Origin: Helicobacter sp. MIT 99-5507
Lineage (GTDB): Bacteria; Campylobacterota; Campylobacteria; Campylobacterales; Helicobacteraceae
DNA: 64,000 nucleotides
Reading direction: 5' to 3'
NCBI RefSeq assembly: GCF_003364295.1
Contig: NZ_NXLO01000001.1
Span: 186,001 to 250,000 of the forward strand
Part shown: positions 56,224 through 64,000 of the stretch, piece after piece
Layout: each line of letters begins with the position of its first letter
How positions within the stretch are numbered: position 1 is the stretch's first letter
Position numbers and translations under genes: made by a program
The notes under the pieces: model-generated
The model's input: the letters and a program-made list of their open reading frames with translations, nothing else
Database searches by the model: none
What the model was told of the DNA's origin: nothing

Positions 56224-57322
56224 ATGAAAATAATACCAATAATGTTTTGCTTTGATAAAAATTACTGCATACCTGCAAGCATAGCTTTTATATCACTTCT
56301 TTGCAATACAGCAAAATATGGCACTATGGGGGGGGGTAAAATCAGAATCTAAATTAGAATCTAGCAATAAAGAAAAATTATTTTACAAATTATATGTCCT
56401 GCACAATGATATAACAAAAGATTATCAAGACTTACTTCAAGATTCTATAAAGCCATTTAGTGATTTTTCTACTTTACATTTCATCAATACTAGCAATACA
56501 TTTGCAAAACAATGGAGCGATATATCACATAAGGCGCATTATGCAAAAGAGATGTTATACAAAATACTTTTATCTAGCAATTTTCCAAAATACGACAAAA
56601 TTATTGTCTCTGATGTAGATGTTGTATTTTTAGGTGATGTAAGCAAAAGCTTTTTAGAGTTTGACACAGATGATGATATTTATATTTCTGGTGTAAAAAT
56701 GAATAATCCAAATGATTTATTTCCGCTTACCAACTGGAAAGAAGGCTATAAAAAGTTTAATGACAAAGAGCTAGAATCTATTCAATATGGCGTAGGCGGC
56801 GGATATCTTATAGCAAATCTAAAAAAATGGCGTGAAGATAATATAGAATCCAAGATGATTGATTTTTTGCAAAATAATGCAAACAAACTCATACAAGCCG
56901 AACAAGATATCTTAAATATAATCTGCTATCCAAAGATTGGCAAACTCTCTCCTGCTCATATTGTAGGTAATGCTATGTGGGAAATCTATGGAGAATCTTG
57001 GGAAAAATACAAACCAAATGTATATTTATACGATGAGCTAAAAGATGCTAGGCTAAATCCGATACAGATACACTATATAGGCGATTGCAAGCCATGGCAT
57101 ACGCCAAGCACACCAAAAAGTGATATTTGGTATAAATATCTAGCACAAAGCCCATTTGCAAAAATCCACTTAGAGAATCTAGAAAATATTATCATCAAAA
57201 AATATTTAAAAACAACCCTGCCATATAGAATAAAATCTTATATAAAAAGAAATCCTACTTTTCTTCTGCAATATAGATTCTACACAAAGGTATTAAATAA
57301 AATAAAAAGGAAATATTTATGA
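56224..57322 (+). CDS. GT8 glycosyltransferase, phase-variable, assembled OFF
   Basis: The true start is at 56224 (IPIMFCFDKNYCIPASIAFISLL, the GT8 donor-binding opening), with AGAAGA upstream. With G9 at 56328-56336 the product is only 42 residues (stop at 56350-56352). With G8 it continues to 57322, 365 residues. The metal site DVDVVFLGD, GVGGGYLIANL, AEQDILNII and the C-terminal HYIGDCKPWH are all typical of LPS GT8 galactosyl- or glucosyltransferases. An ATG at 56318 crosses G9 in the open frame but would lack the donor-binding N-terminus and has no clear ribosome site. The stop overlaps the next gene (ATGA). Confidence 0.87.
56328..56336 (+). repeat. G9 tract, phase switch in the GT8 gene
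   Basis: CACTAT-G9-TAAAATC. G8 reads TMGGVKSESKLES and continues; G9 reads TMGGGKIRI and stops. Confidence 0.92.
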
Positions 57323-58475
57323 AAAAAATCAATGGAAAAGATATGCTTCAAATTTATGATAATTTTAAAAAATACAAACATATAGATTCCAATCTTATTT
57401 TTAAACAAGAAAATATAGATATAAATAATATAGACTTTACTATTGCAATACCAACTTTTAAGCGACTTAATACACTAAAAGAAGCAATAGATTCTGCTCT
57501 AAATCAAAATATAGATACAAAATATGAAATCATAGTAGTAGAAAATTGCGATGATATGGGGGGGGGGGAAGTAAAATACAAAATCTCTTAGAATCTAACT
57601 ACAAAAATAAACTTAGCTTTTATAAAAATCATAAAAATCTTGGGCTTTTTGGTAATTTCAATAGATGCATTGAATTAGCAAATGGAAAATGGGTGTGTTT
57701 ATTGCATGATGATGATATATTGCTTCCAAATTATCTAAAAGAAATGCAAGAAAGAATAAAAATAATAGATAAAAACACTTCTCTTATAAGCCATAGGGCG
57801 ATATATTTTGGCAATCTTTCTTTGATTAATTATAAGCAAGATGAAAATATAATAAAATCTTATATAAAACATAAGATTCCAATATTATTTATATTTTTAA
57901 AAGCAATAAAGCAAATATTTATAAAAAAGATTATCTATTCTATATTTCATATCAAAACATATAAAGAATTTGATACTAGAGATTTTGATTATATTTGCAA
58001 ATACAATCCACTGCATCCCTCTGCCCTACTCCACAATAAAGAGCAATGTATAAAACTTGGTGGATATAACGATAGTTTTTACCCTTCGGCTGATTGGTTT
58101 TTTCATGCTATTTGTGCAAAATATACAAAAGTCTATCAAGATTCTAGATTCTTAAGCAAATATAGATGGGAAATAAATACTTCATTTGAATATCAAACAT
58201 TATTGCAAGGAAGCATGATGGATTTGGTATTTATACGAGATAATCTAATAAATAATAGCATTAAAAATACTATTATTTATCACAAATATCAAATGATTTA
58301 TAAAATTGATGATGAAAATTTAAGAGAAAAGATAATAGAAAATCTCAAATTTCAAGATTTTAAATATCCAAAAAAACCTAGTATGCTAGATAAAATAATT
58401 TATAAAATCCATACAATGCACTGCGTTGAATTATGGAAAGCAGAAAATGATATAGAAAAATTGGGAGAAAAATAA
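57319..58475 (+). CDS. GT2 glycosyltransferase, second copy, phase-variable, assembled OFF
   Basis: N-terminal helical segment of about 35 residues, then the GT2 core: FTIAIPTFKRLNTLKEAIDSAL, EIIVVENCDD and the metal site CLLHDDDILLPNYLKEM. With G11 at 57558-57568 it stops at 57591 (90 residues). G9 or G12 restores the frame to 58475 (385 residues with G12), reading DMGGGSKIQNLLESNYKNK across the tract. The second half has HPSALLHNKEQCIKLGGYNDSFYPSADWFFHA as in LPS GT2 enzymes. Translation is coupled to the GT8 gene by a four-base overlap. Sugar specificity is unknown. Confidence 0.85.
57558..57568 (+). repeat. G11 tract, phase switch in the second GT2 gene
   Basis: GATAT-G11-AAGTAAAA. G11 reads MGGGEVKYKIS and stops; G9 or G12 reads on as GSKIQNLLES. 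It is the longest tract in the window. Confidence 0.9.
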
Positions 58476-58515
58476 ATTATGATAAAATAATGCATATTTA
58501 AATGCGAGATGGAAT

Positions 58516-59526
58516 ATGATTTATTTAATCACTGGTGGTTGTGGATTTTTAGGGAGTAATATAGCAAAGGATATTTTAGATAATTCAAATGATGAATTAA
58601 TCGTATTTGATAATCTTTATAGAAAAGGTTCTAATTTAAATTTAGATTTTTTAAAAGAAAGTGGTAGAGATTTTACATTTATTCACGGGGATATAAGAAA
58701 TTTCTATGATATTTCAAAAGTTATCATTGATTTTAAACCAGATATAGTTTATCACCTAAGCGGACAAGTAGCTATGACTACATCAATAGCCAATCCAAGA
58801 TTTGACTTTGAAGTCAATGCAGTAGGGACATTTAATATATTAGATTCTATTAGACAATTTAGCAAAGATTCTATTGTAATTTATTCATCAACAAATAAAG
58901 TCTATGGTGATTTAGAAAATTTTACATATAAAGAAACTGCTAAAAGATATATCTGCGAGGAATATCCTTATGGTTTTAGTGAGGATATTGGCATAGATTT
59001 GCATTCTCCTTATGGATGTTCAAAAGGAATAGGTGATATGTATATGCTTGATTTTCATAGAATCTATGGTGTAAAAAGCATTGTCTTTAGGCATTCATCT
59101 ATGTATGGTGTAAGACAATTTAGCACTTATGATCAAGGTTGGATAGGATATTTTATAAATGAAGCAATAAATAACAATGAAATAACAATATCTGGCAATG
59201 GCAAACAAGTAAGAGATATATTATATGCCTCTGATATGGTAAGATTATATTTAGATGCACCAAAATATATAGAAAAAATGCAAGGAAATGCCTTCAATAT
59301 AGGGGGAGGATGGGATAATAGCCTCTCAATATTAGAGTTATTTGATATTTTAGAGGAAATATTGGATATAAAGATAAAATACCATATAGCTTCTCCTAGA
59401 GCAAGCGATCAAAAAATATTTGTAGCAAATTTAGATAAATTAAATAGAATTATGCCATTTAACCCAACAATTAATAAACAAAGCGGAATAAAAAAGATGA
59501 TTGAATGGGTAAAATCTAATAACTAA
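58516..59526 (+). CDS. CDP-paratose/tyvelose 2-epimerase-like protein
   Basis: A 336-residue extended SDR that matches the pattern of Salmonella/Yersinia CDP-tyvelose 2-epimerase (RfbE/TyvE): LITGGCGFLGSNIA, IVFDNLYRKGSN, HLSGQVAMTTSI, YSSTNKVYGDLE, HSPYGCSKGIGDMYMLD, FRHSSMYGVRQFSTYDQGW and SGNGKQVRDILYASDM. TyvE interconverts CDP-paratose and CDP-tyvelose by C2 epimerisation. The enzymes that make paratose (RfbH, RfbS) are not in the window, so the natural substrate may be another CDP-deoxy sugar. It has no tract. Confidence 0.88.
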   Translation: MIYLITGGCGFLGSNIAKDILDNSNDELIVFDNLYRKGSNLNLDFLKESGRDFTFIHGDIRNFYDISKVIIDFKPDIVYHLSGQVAMTTSIANPRFDFEVNAVGTFNILDSIRQFSKDSIVIYSSTNKVYGDLENFTYKETAKRYICEEYPYGFSEDIGIDLHSPYGCSKGIGDMYMLDFHRIYGVKSIVFRHSSMYGVRQFSTYDQGWIGYFINEAINNNEITISGNGKQVRDILYASDMVRLYLDAPKYIEKMQGNAFNIGGGWDNSLSILELFDILEEILDIKIKYHIASPRASDQKIFVANLDKLNRIMPFNPTINKQSGIKKMIEWVKSNN

Positions 59527-59541
59527 AACAAGGAATTAAAT

Positions 59542-60790
59542 ATGGATTTTTTACATTTAAAAATAGATTCTAAGATAAGCAAGGATAGCCTAGAGTATAA
59601 AAGCCTAATAGATGAAAATAAAAATAGAAACATAAAAGAGCTAACCTTGCAATATATAAACAATAATCCACAAAATTGGGGGGGGGCAGCAAGAAAATCT
59701 ATTAGAAATAATAGAATCTAAAAATACTCCTAGAGATTATTTTATACCAATTAGAGGTTTTGAAATATACCATTTAGATGCTGGCTATATTGGGCTATGT
59801 GGCGCCGTATATGATAGTAATGGAGAATATGTATTCAAAGACAATAAAAAAGTCTATCAAGCACTGCAAGGAATGTTTGATTATTATAAACATTTCAATC
59901 TATTTAAAATTAGAAAACTTGGACATTTAAAAGGATTTGTAAAAAAATGGATATATATACTTACAAATCCAAAAGAAAGCCTACAAAAAAGAAGGATTCT
60001 AAATAGCAATAAAGCAAAAATTATGTGGTTTGAATCTGCTTACAAAAATATGTATCATTCGCTTTTTCAATACTATCCTAGTTTGGTTATGATAATAAAT
60101 CATATGAAGAAAATAGGAATTAATGATTATTTTGTAATATGCCCCAAAAAAGATTCATATTGGTATGATGCAGTATTTGAAGAATTATTGACTTTACAAG
60201 GTATAGATGAAAACAAACGTATATATATAGATGATTGTAATATAAGTGCAAAAAATATTTATTATTCATCATTTCCAAATGAAATACCATCTATCATTAA
60301 CCAGATAATAAAACAATTACAAGATTCTTTTAATGATGATAAATTTAATTTTACTAATAGATTATATATATCAAGAAAAAAATCACAAGTTAGATTCTTA
60401 TCAAATGAAGATGAAATAAGAAATATATTAGAAAAAGAATATGGATTTAAAACAATATATATGGAAGATTATAATTTAAAAGAAAAAATAAATATTATGA
60501 AAAATGCAGAAATCGTCATAAGTATCGATGGAACTAGTCTAGTTAATGCACTATTTTCTAAAAAACAATGCAAGATGATTGGACTTAGATTACATAGCCT
60601 AACTGAACATATGTTTGTAATGAGTGCAATGTTTGACAATATTTCATATTTGCCAATAGTGTGTGATTTGGATGAAGAAATACTTGATAAAGGATATAAT
60701 AATGACTGCCAGTGGCACTCTAGCAATATATACATAGACCCTATATATTTAAGAGAAAAGCTAGAAGTATATGAGGTAAGTAAAATATAG
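59542..60790 (+). CDS. GT61 (DUF563) glycosyltransferase, copy 3, phase-variable, assembled OFF
   Basis: Start ATG at 59542 with AGGAAT about five bases before it. With G9 at 59678-59686 it stops at 59719-59721 (59 residues). G8 is open to 60790 and gives 415 residues, reading NWGGQQENLLEIIESKN and then FEIYHLDAGYIGLCGAVYD. Conserved blocks are ESAYKNMYHSLFQYYPSL, RLYISRKKSQVRFLSNEDEI and IYMEDYNLKEKINIMKNAEIVISIDGTSLVNALF. The N-terminal DSLEYKSLIDENK repeats that of copy 1, so these are paralogues. Sugar specificity is unknown. Confidence 0.86.
59678..59686 (+). repeat. G9 tract with CAGCA flank, phase switch in GT61 copy 3
   Basis: AAATT-G9-CAGCAAG. G8 continues as WGGQQENLLE; G9 reads WGGAARKSIRNNRI and stops. 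It is near residue 47, unlike in the other GT61 copies. Confidence 0.92.
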
Positions 60791-60849
60791 ACTTTTAGCA
60801 ATATTGGCTACAATATGATTTTTTTAATAGAATAATACAAAGGATAAAT

Positions 60850-61227
60850 ATGATTTATAGCGATATTAATAAAGAAAGTATAGATAAATTGATGGATATT
60901 TTCTATGATAAGATAAAAAGCGATAATAATCTAGGTCCAATTTTTAAAAGCAAAATTGGTGAAAGCAAAGAAGCGTGGGATAAACACAAAGATAAAATTA
61001 GTAATTTTTGGCAAGGACAAATACTTGGAGAAGGAAATTACAGAAGGCAGCCAATGAAAACTCATATAGAGCTACCACCATTTCCACAAGAATTTTTTAA
61101 TATATGGCTAGATCTATTTTCTCAAAGTCTAGATTTGGTATTTGATGATAATTGTAAGGCTGTATTTCTAAAAAGAGCACAAATGATAGCAAATAGCTTT
61201 CAAAATATGATATATAAATATCACTAA
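60850..61227 (+). CDS. Group III truncated haemoglobin (Ctb-like)
   Basis: 125 residues close to the Campylobacter jejuni Ctb pattern: NKESIDKLMDIFYDKI, LGPIFKSKIG, ISNFWQGQILGEGNYRRQPMKTH, IELPPFPQEFFNIWLDLF and RAQMIANSFQNMIYKY. The His in MKTHIEL is the proximal haem ligand; the Tyr in IFYDKI fits the distal B10 site. Ctb binds oxygen and NO and may moderate oxygen supply or nitrosative stress. AAAGGAT precedes the start. It converges with prfA, five bases apart. Confidence 0.93.
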   Translation: MIYSDINKESIDKLMDIFYDKIKSDNNLGPIFKSKIGESKEAWDKHKDKISNFWQGQILGEGNYRRQPMKTHIELPPFPQEFFNIWLDLFSQSLDLVFDDNCKAVFLKRAQMIANSFQNMIYKYH

Positions 61228-61232
61228 GATCT

Positions 61233-62291
61233 CTATTCTTGCACACTTAAGCTTTGCATATGTGCAAGAAGCGGATTTATAACCAAGTCAAGATTCCCAG
61301 ATAACATAATCTCTTCTAAACTATAAAGTGTTATTCCTGCTCTATGATCACTTAAGCGATTTTGTGGATAATTATAAGTTCTTATTCTCTCACTTCTATC
61401 ACCACTACCAACCTGCTCTTTTCTATTTTGGCTTTCAAGTTGCATTTTTTCTTCAAGCTCTTTTTCATAGATTCTAGCTTTTAGTATTTTTAGCGCTTTG
61501 TCTTTATTTTTATGCTGTGATTTTTCATCTTGCATTGATACACTAATGCCTGTTGGGATATGTGTAATACGCACTGCAGAATCTGTAGTATTTACACTCT
61601 GCCCTCCATGTCCTCCACTACGAAATACATCTATTTGCAAATCATTTGGATTAATATTAATCTCAATATCCTCAACTTCTGGCATAATGGCAACTGTGAC
61701 TGCCGAAGTATGGATGCGACCTTGAGATTCTGTATCTGGCACTCTTTGAACTCTATGTGTGCCACCTTCGTATTTTAGCCTAGAATAAACGCTATCACCT
61801 TTGATAAGAGCAATAACTTCCTTGTAACCACCTACATTATTTTCACTTGAACTTATTATTTCAACTTTCCATCTCTTAGATTCTGCATATCTACAATAAG
61901 CTTTAAACAAATCACCAACAAATATTCCAGCTTCATCGCCACCAGTGCCAGCACGGATTTCTAAATATACATTTTTATTACTATTTGGATCTTTTGGAAT
62001 AAGGAGAAGCTTGATTTCTTCTTCTAAATCTACTTTTTTAGATTCTAAAATCTTTATTTCTTCTTTTACTAAATCACCTAATTCTTTATCATCGAGCAGT
62101 TCTTTATTATCTTCAAGGCTTTTTAAAACAGCTAAATATTCTTTTGCCTTCTCAACCAAAGATGATAAATCACTCTGCTCTTTTGTAAGCTTGCTAAGTA
62201 GCTTGACATTAGATAAAACCTCAGGCTTTATTAGCTCTTGATTTATATTATCATAACGTTCAATTAATGGAAGTAGCTTATCAACAATCAT
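61233..62291 (-). CDS. prfA: Peptide chain release factor 1
   Basis: Recognises UAA and UAG stop codons and triggers peptide release. The catalytic GGQ is in [20 protein letters not shown], followed by the RF1-type tail [26 protein letters not shown]. Length is 352 residues, normal. It lies 42 bases after rpsT on the same strand. Confidence 0.97.
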   Translation of the reverse strand: MIVDKLLPLIERYDNINQELIKPEVLSNVKLLSKLTKEQSDLSSLVEKAKEYLAVLKSLEDNKELLDDKELGDLVKEEIKILESKKVDLEEEIKLLLIPKDPNSNKNVYLEIRAGTGGDEAGIFVGDLFKAYCRYAESKRWKVEIISSSENNVGGYKEVIALIKGDSVYSRLKYEGGTHRVQRVPDTESQGRIHTSAVTVAIMPEVEDIEININPNDLQIDVFRSGGHGGQSVNTTDSAVRITHIPTGISVSMQDEKSQHKNKDKALKILKARIYEKELEEKMQLESQNRKEQVGSGDRSERIRTYNYPQNRLSDHRAGITLYSLEEIMLSGNLDLVINPLLAHMQSLSVQE

Positions 62292-62333
62292 AAAATTAGA
62301 CTAATATCTTAAAACTATAGAATCTAAAAATTT

Positions 62334-62603
62334 TTAAGCTTTTGCTATTTTTTTAACACTTGCATTTAATCTTGAAACTTTTCTTGCAGCGGTATTTTTT
62401 GATAATATACCTTTGCTTGCAAATTTATGAAGATTTTTATTTGCGATTTTTAGTGCATTGTTTGCATCTTCAATATTACCGCTATTAACAGCTTCTCTTA
62501 CAGCTTTTATGATATTTTTAATTTTAGTTTTATAATACCTATTTCTTTGAGTACGTTTTAATGTTTGTCGTATTCTTTTTTCAGCTGATTTATGGTTTGC
62601 CAT
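62334..62603 (-). CDS. rpsT: 30S ribosomal protein S20
   Basis: An 89-residue basic protein starting [21 protein letters not shown], the S20 signature, and ending with the conserved [13 protein letters not shown] helix. AAGGA lies upstream of the ATG and a TATAAT element at 62635-62640. Co-transcription with prfA is likely. Confidence 0.97.
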   Translation of the reverse strand: MANHKSAEKRIRQTLKRTQRNRYYKTKIKNIIKAVREAVNSGNIEDANNALKIANKNLHKFASKGILSKNTAARKVSRLNASVKKIAKA

Positions 62604-62634
62604 TATATTATTTTTCCTTCATTGTATTTTTAAA

Positions 62635-62640
62635 ATTATA
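62635..62640 (-). promoter_or_regulatory. TATAAT -10 element of rpsT-prfA
   Basis: A perfect TATAAT on the minus strand, 32 bases before the rpsT start codon, in the 149-base gap to glmM. Confidence 0.6.
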
Positions 62641-62752
62641 AAGTCGTGATTCTCGCACTTTTTTATTTAAAACAAAATTAAAATCTTTAAAAAATCTAAA
62701 TAGTTTTTAGCTAAAATTTTTATTTTAGAATTTTAGCAAATAGGTGTATATT

Positions 62753-64000
62753 TTGAAAATTTTTGGAACTGATGGTATTAGAGGCGAAGCAGGAATAGAT
62801 ATTACCCCATTTACAGCGATGCGAGCAGGACTTGCAATTGGTATATATCTAAAAAGAAACACAAATAGAATCTTGATAGGAAAAGATACAAGACGAAGTG
62901 GATATATGATAGAAAACTCTCTTGTGTCAGCATTAACATCACTTGGATATGATGTAATACAAATAGGTCCTATGCCAACTCCAGCAGTAGCATTTCTTAC
63001 AGAAGATATGCGTTGTGATGCTGGAATTATGATTAGTGCAAGTCATAATCCATACTATGATAATGGAATAAAATTTTTCAATCATAATGGATATAAATTT
63101 GACAAAAAAGAAGAAAAAGAAATAGAAACAATCTATAATAATTTGGATATTTTAAAAAGCCACTTTAAAAATAAAACAGATATTGGCTCATCAAAAAGAA
63201 TTGATGATGTGATTGGTAGATATATAGTCCATATCAAAAATTCTTTTCCAAAAAACTTAAATCTAAAAAATATAAAAATTGTCGTAGATACAGCAAATGG
63301 AGCAAGCTATAAAGTCGCACCTATTATTTTTAGTGAACTCGGAGCAGAAGTAATAACAATAAATGACAAACCAAATGGCTACAATATAAATGAAAATTGC
63401 GGGGCAATTCACCCAGAATCTTTATGCAAAAAAGTAAAAGAAGTTGGTGCGGATATTGGTTTTGCTCTTGATGGTGATGCGGATAGATTGGTCGTTGTAG
63501 ATAATAGTGGAAATATAGTAAATGGCGATAAATTGCTTGGAGCATTGAGTTTATATTTAAAAAATCAAGGCAAATTGCAAAATAATGGAGTTGTTGCAAC
63601 AATAATGAGCAATATTGCATTAGAAGAGTTTTTGGATAGTAATGATATAAAATTAATTCGCTCTAATGTTGGTGATAAATTTGTATTAGAAGAAATGATA
63701 AATCATTCATACAATTTTGGGGGTGAGCAAAGTGGGCATATCATCTTTAGCAATTATGCAAAAACAGGTGATGGAATCCTTAGTGCATTGCAGACTTTAG
63801 CATTAATGCTAGATTCAAAACAAAGTAGCATACAAATCCTAAATCCTTTTTTATTGCATCCTCAATTACAAAAAAATATTGATATCAAACAAAAAAAACC
63901 TTTAGAAAATATGAAAGAAAAATATATATCACTTATTCCAAATAATATTCGACATATTATTAGATATTCTGGCACAGAAAATAAGCTTAGAATCCTACTT
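62753..64000 (+). CDS. glmM: Phosphoglucosamine mutase, 3' end outside window
   Basis: Interconverts glucosamine-6-phosphate and glucosamine-1-phosphate for peptidoglycan and LPS precursors. The frame runs 416 codons from a TTG at 62753 to the window edge without a stop. It starts [14 protein letters not shown] and has the phosphoserine loop [15 protein letters not shown], the metal-binding [11 protein letters not shown] and the sugar-binding [16 protein letters not shown] at 62741-62746 supports the TTG start; an in-frame GTG at 62744 is the alternative. Only about 30 residues should be missing. Confidence 0.96.
   Translation, partial: MKIFGTDGIRGEAGIDITPFTAMRAGLAIGIYLKRNTNRILIGKDTRRSGYMIENSLVSALTSLGYDVIQIGPMPTPAVAFLTEDMRCDAGIMISASHNPYYDNGIKFFNHNGYKFDKKEEKEIETIYNNLDILKSHFKNKTDIGSSKRIDDVIGRYIVHIKNSFPKNLNLKNIKIVVDTANGASYKVAPIIFSELGAEVITINDKPNGYNINENCGAIHPESLCKKVKEVGADIGFALDGDADRLVVVDNSGNIVNGDKLLGALSLYLKNQGKLQNNGVVATIMSNIALEEFLDSNDIKLIRSNVGDKFVLEEMINHSYNFGGEQSGHIIFSNYAKTGDGILSALQTLALMLDSKQSSIQILNPFLLHPQLQKNIDIKQKKPLENMKEKYISLIPNNIRHIIRYSGTENKLRILL

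Noticed and set aside
56318-57322. GT8 gene starting at the internal ATG 56318 as a complete gene
   Set aside because: It would lack the donor-binding N-terminus, which is encoded upstream from 56224 in the frame that G8 restores.
60791-60849. NssR-type operator before the truncated haemoglobin gene
   Set aside because: No TTAAC-N4-GTTAA or similar inverted pair is visible in the 59-base gap.
63330-63620. Minus-strand open frame of 96 codons near the right edge
   Set aside because: It lies inside glmM, which is open through the edge with all motifs.
1-64000. tRNA, rRNA, CRISPR arrays, insertion sequences, prophage
   Set aside because: I looked in the gaps on both strands and saw no cloverleaf, rRNA, spaced repeats, transposase or integrase; a dedicated scan was not possible.

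Overview
The window is AT-rich DNA from a member of the Campylobacterota, most likely a Helicobacter of the non-pylori type. Reasons: a napAGHBFLD-type periplasmic nitrate reductase operon without napC, an oorDABC 2-oxoglutarate:acceptor oxidoreductase operon, the linkage hom-yraN-trxA-trxB, flgBC-fliE followed by ftsI, a Campylobacter Ctb-like truncated haemoglobin, and many poly-G tracts of the kind these bacteria use for phase variation. No rRNA, tRNA, CRISPR array, insertion sequence or prophage was seen. No stretch over 300 bases lacks a gene; the longest gaps are 704-938 and 2772-2997.

Layout. 1-2771 (minus): start-proximal part of proB, a Crp/Fnr regulator and gmd. 2998-10116 (plus): the nap operon with msrA as its last gene. 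10132-18774 (minus): an isochorismatase-like hydrolase, hypD, a WD40-like/FapA-like pair and a methionine importer with two MetQ proteins. 18929-20634 (plus): a short autotransporter-like outer-membrane protein broken at a G9 tract. 20673-43335 is nearly all minus-strand housekeeping: oorDABC, mltG, thiE, purF, dapB, trxB, trxA, hom, an aminotransferase, a RodZ-like protein, two rRNA methyltransferases, rpmE, a CCA-type nucleotidyltransferase, ftsI and fliE-flgC-flgB. One large plus-strand AsmA-like gene interrupts it.

43480-60790 is the distinctive part, a surface-glycan locus. Donor-sugar genes make CDP-4-keto-6-deoxyglucose (rfbF, rfbG), probably modify it (a C-methyltransferase-type enzyme, a tyvelose-epimerase homologue) and make a UDP-pentose (ugd plus a Uxs-like decarboxylase). 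A radical SAM/SPASM protein of unknown substrate lies among them. Six glycosyltransferases (two GT2, three GT61, one GT8) and an alpha-1,2-fucosyltransferase-type GT11 gene follow. Ten G/C tracts lie inside these genes, and nine decide whether the reading frame continues. As assembled, all nine are out of frame, as is the autotransporter-like gene. For each I worked out by hand which tract length restores a full-length protein, and those full-length extents are annotated here.

60850-64000: a group III truncated haemoglobin, prfA, rpsT and the first 416 codons of glmM. The most unusual signals are the near-identical tract-plus-flank modules in unrelated glycosyltransferases, the different tract positions in three GT61 paralogues, switching of sugar-donor enzymes as well as transferases, and the strong excess of the word AGAATCT/AGATTCT.
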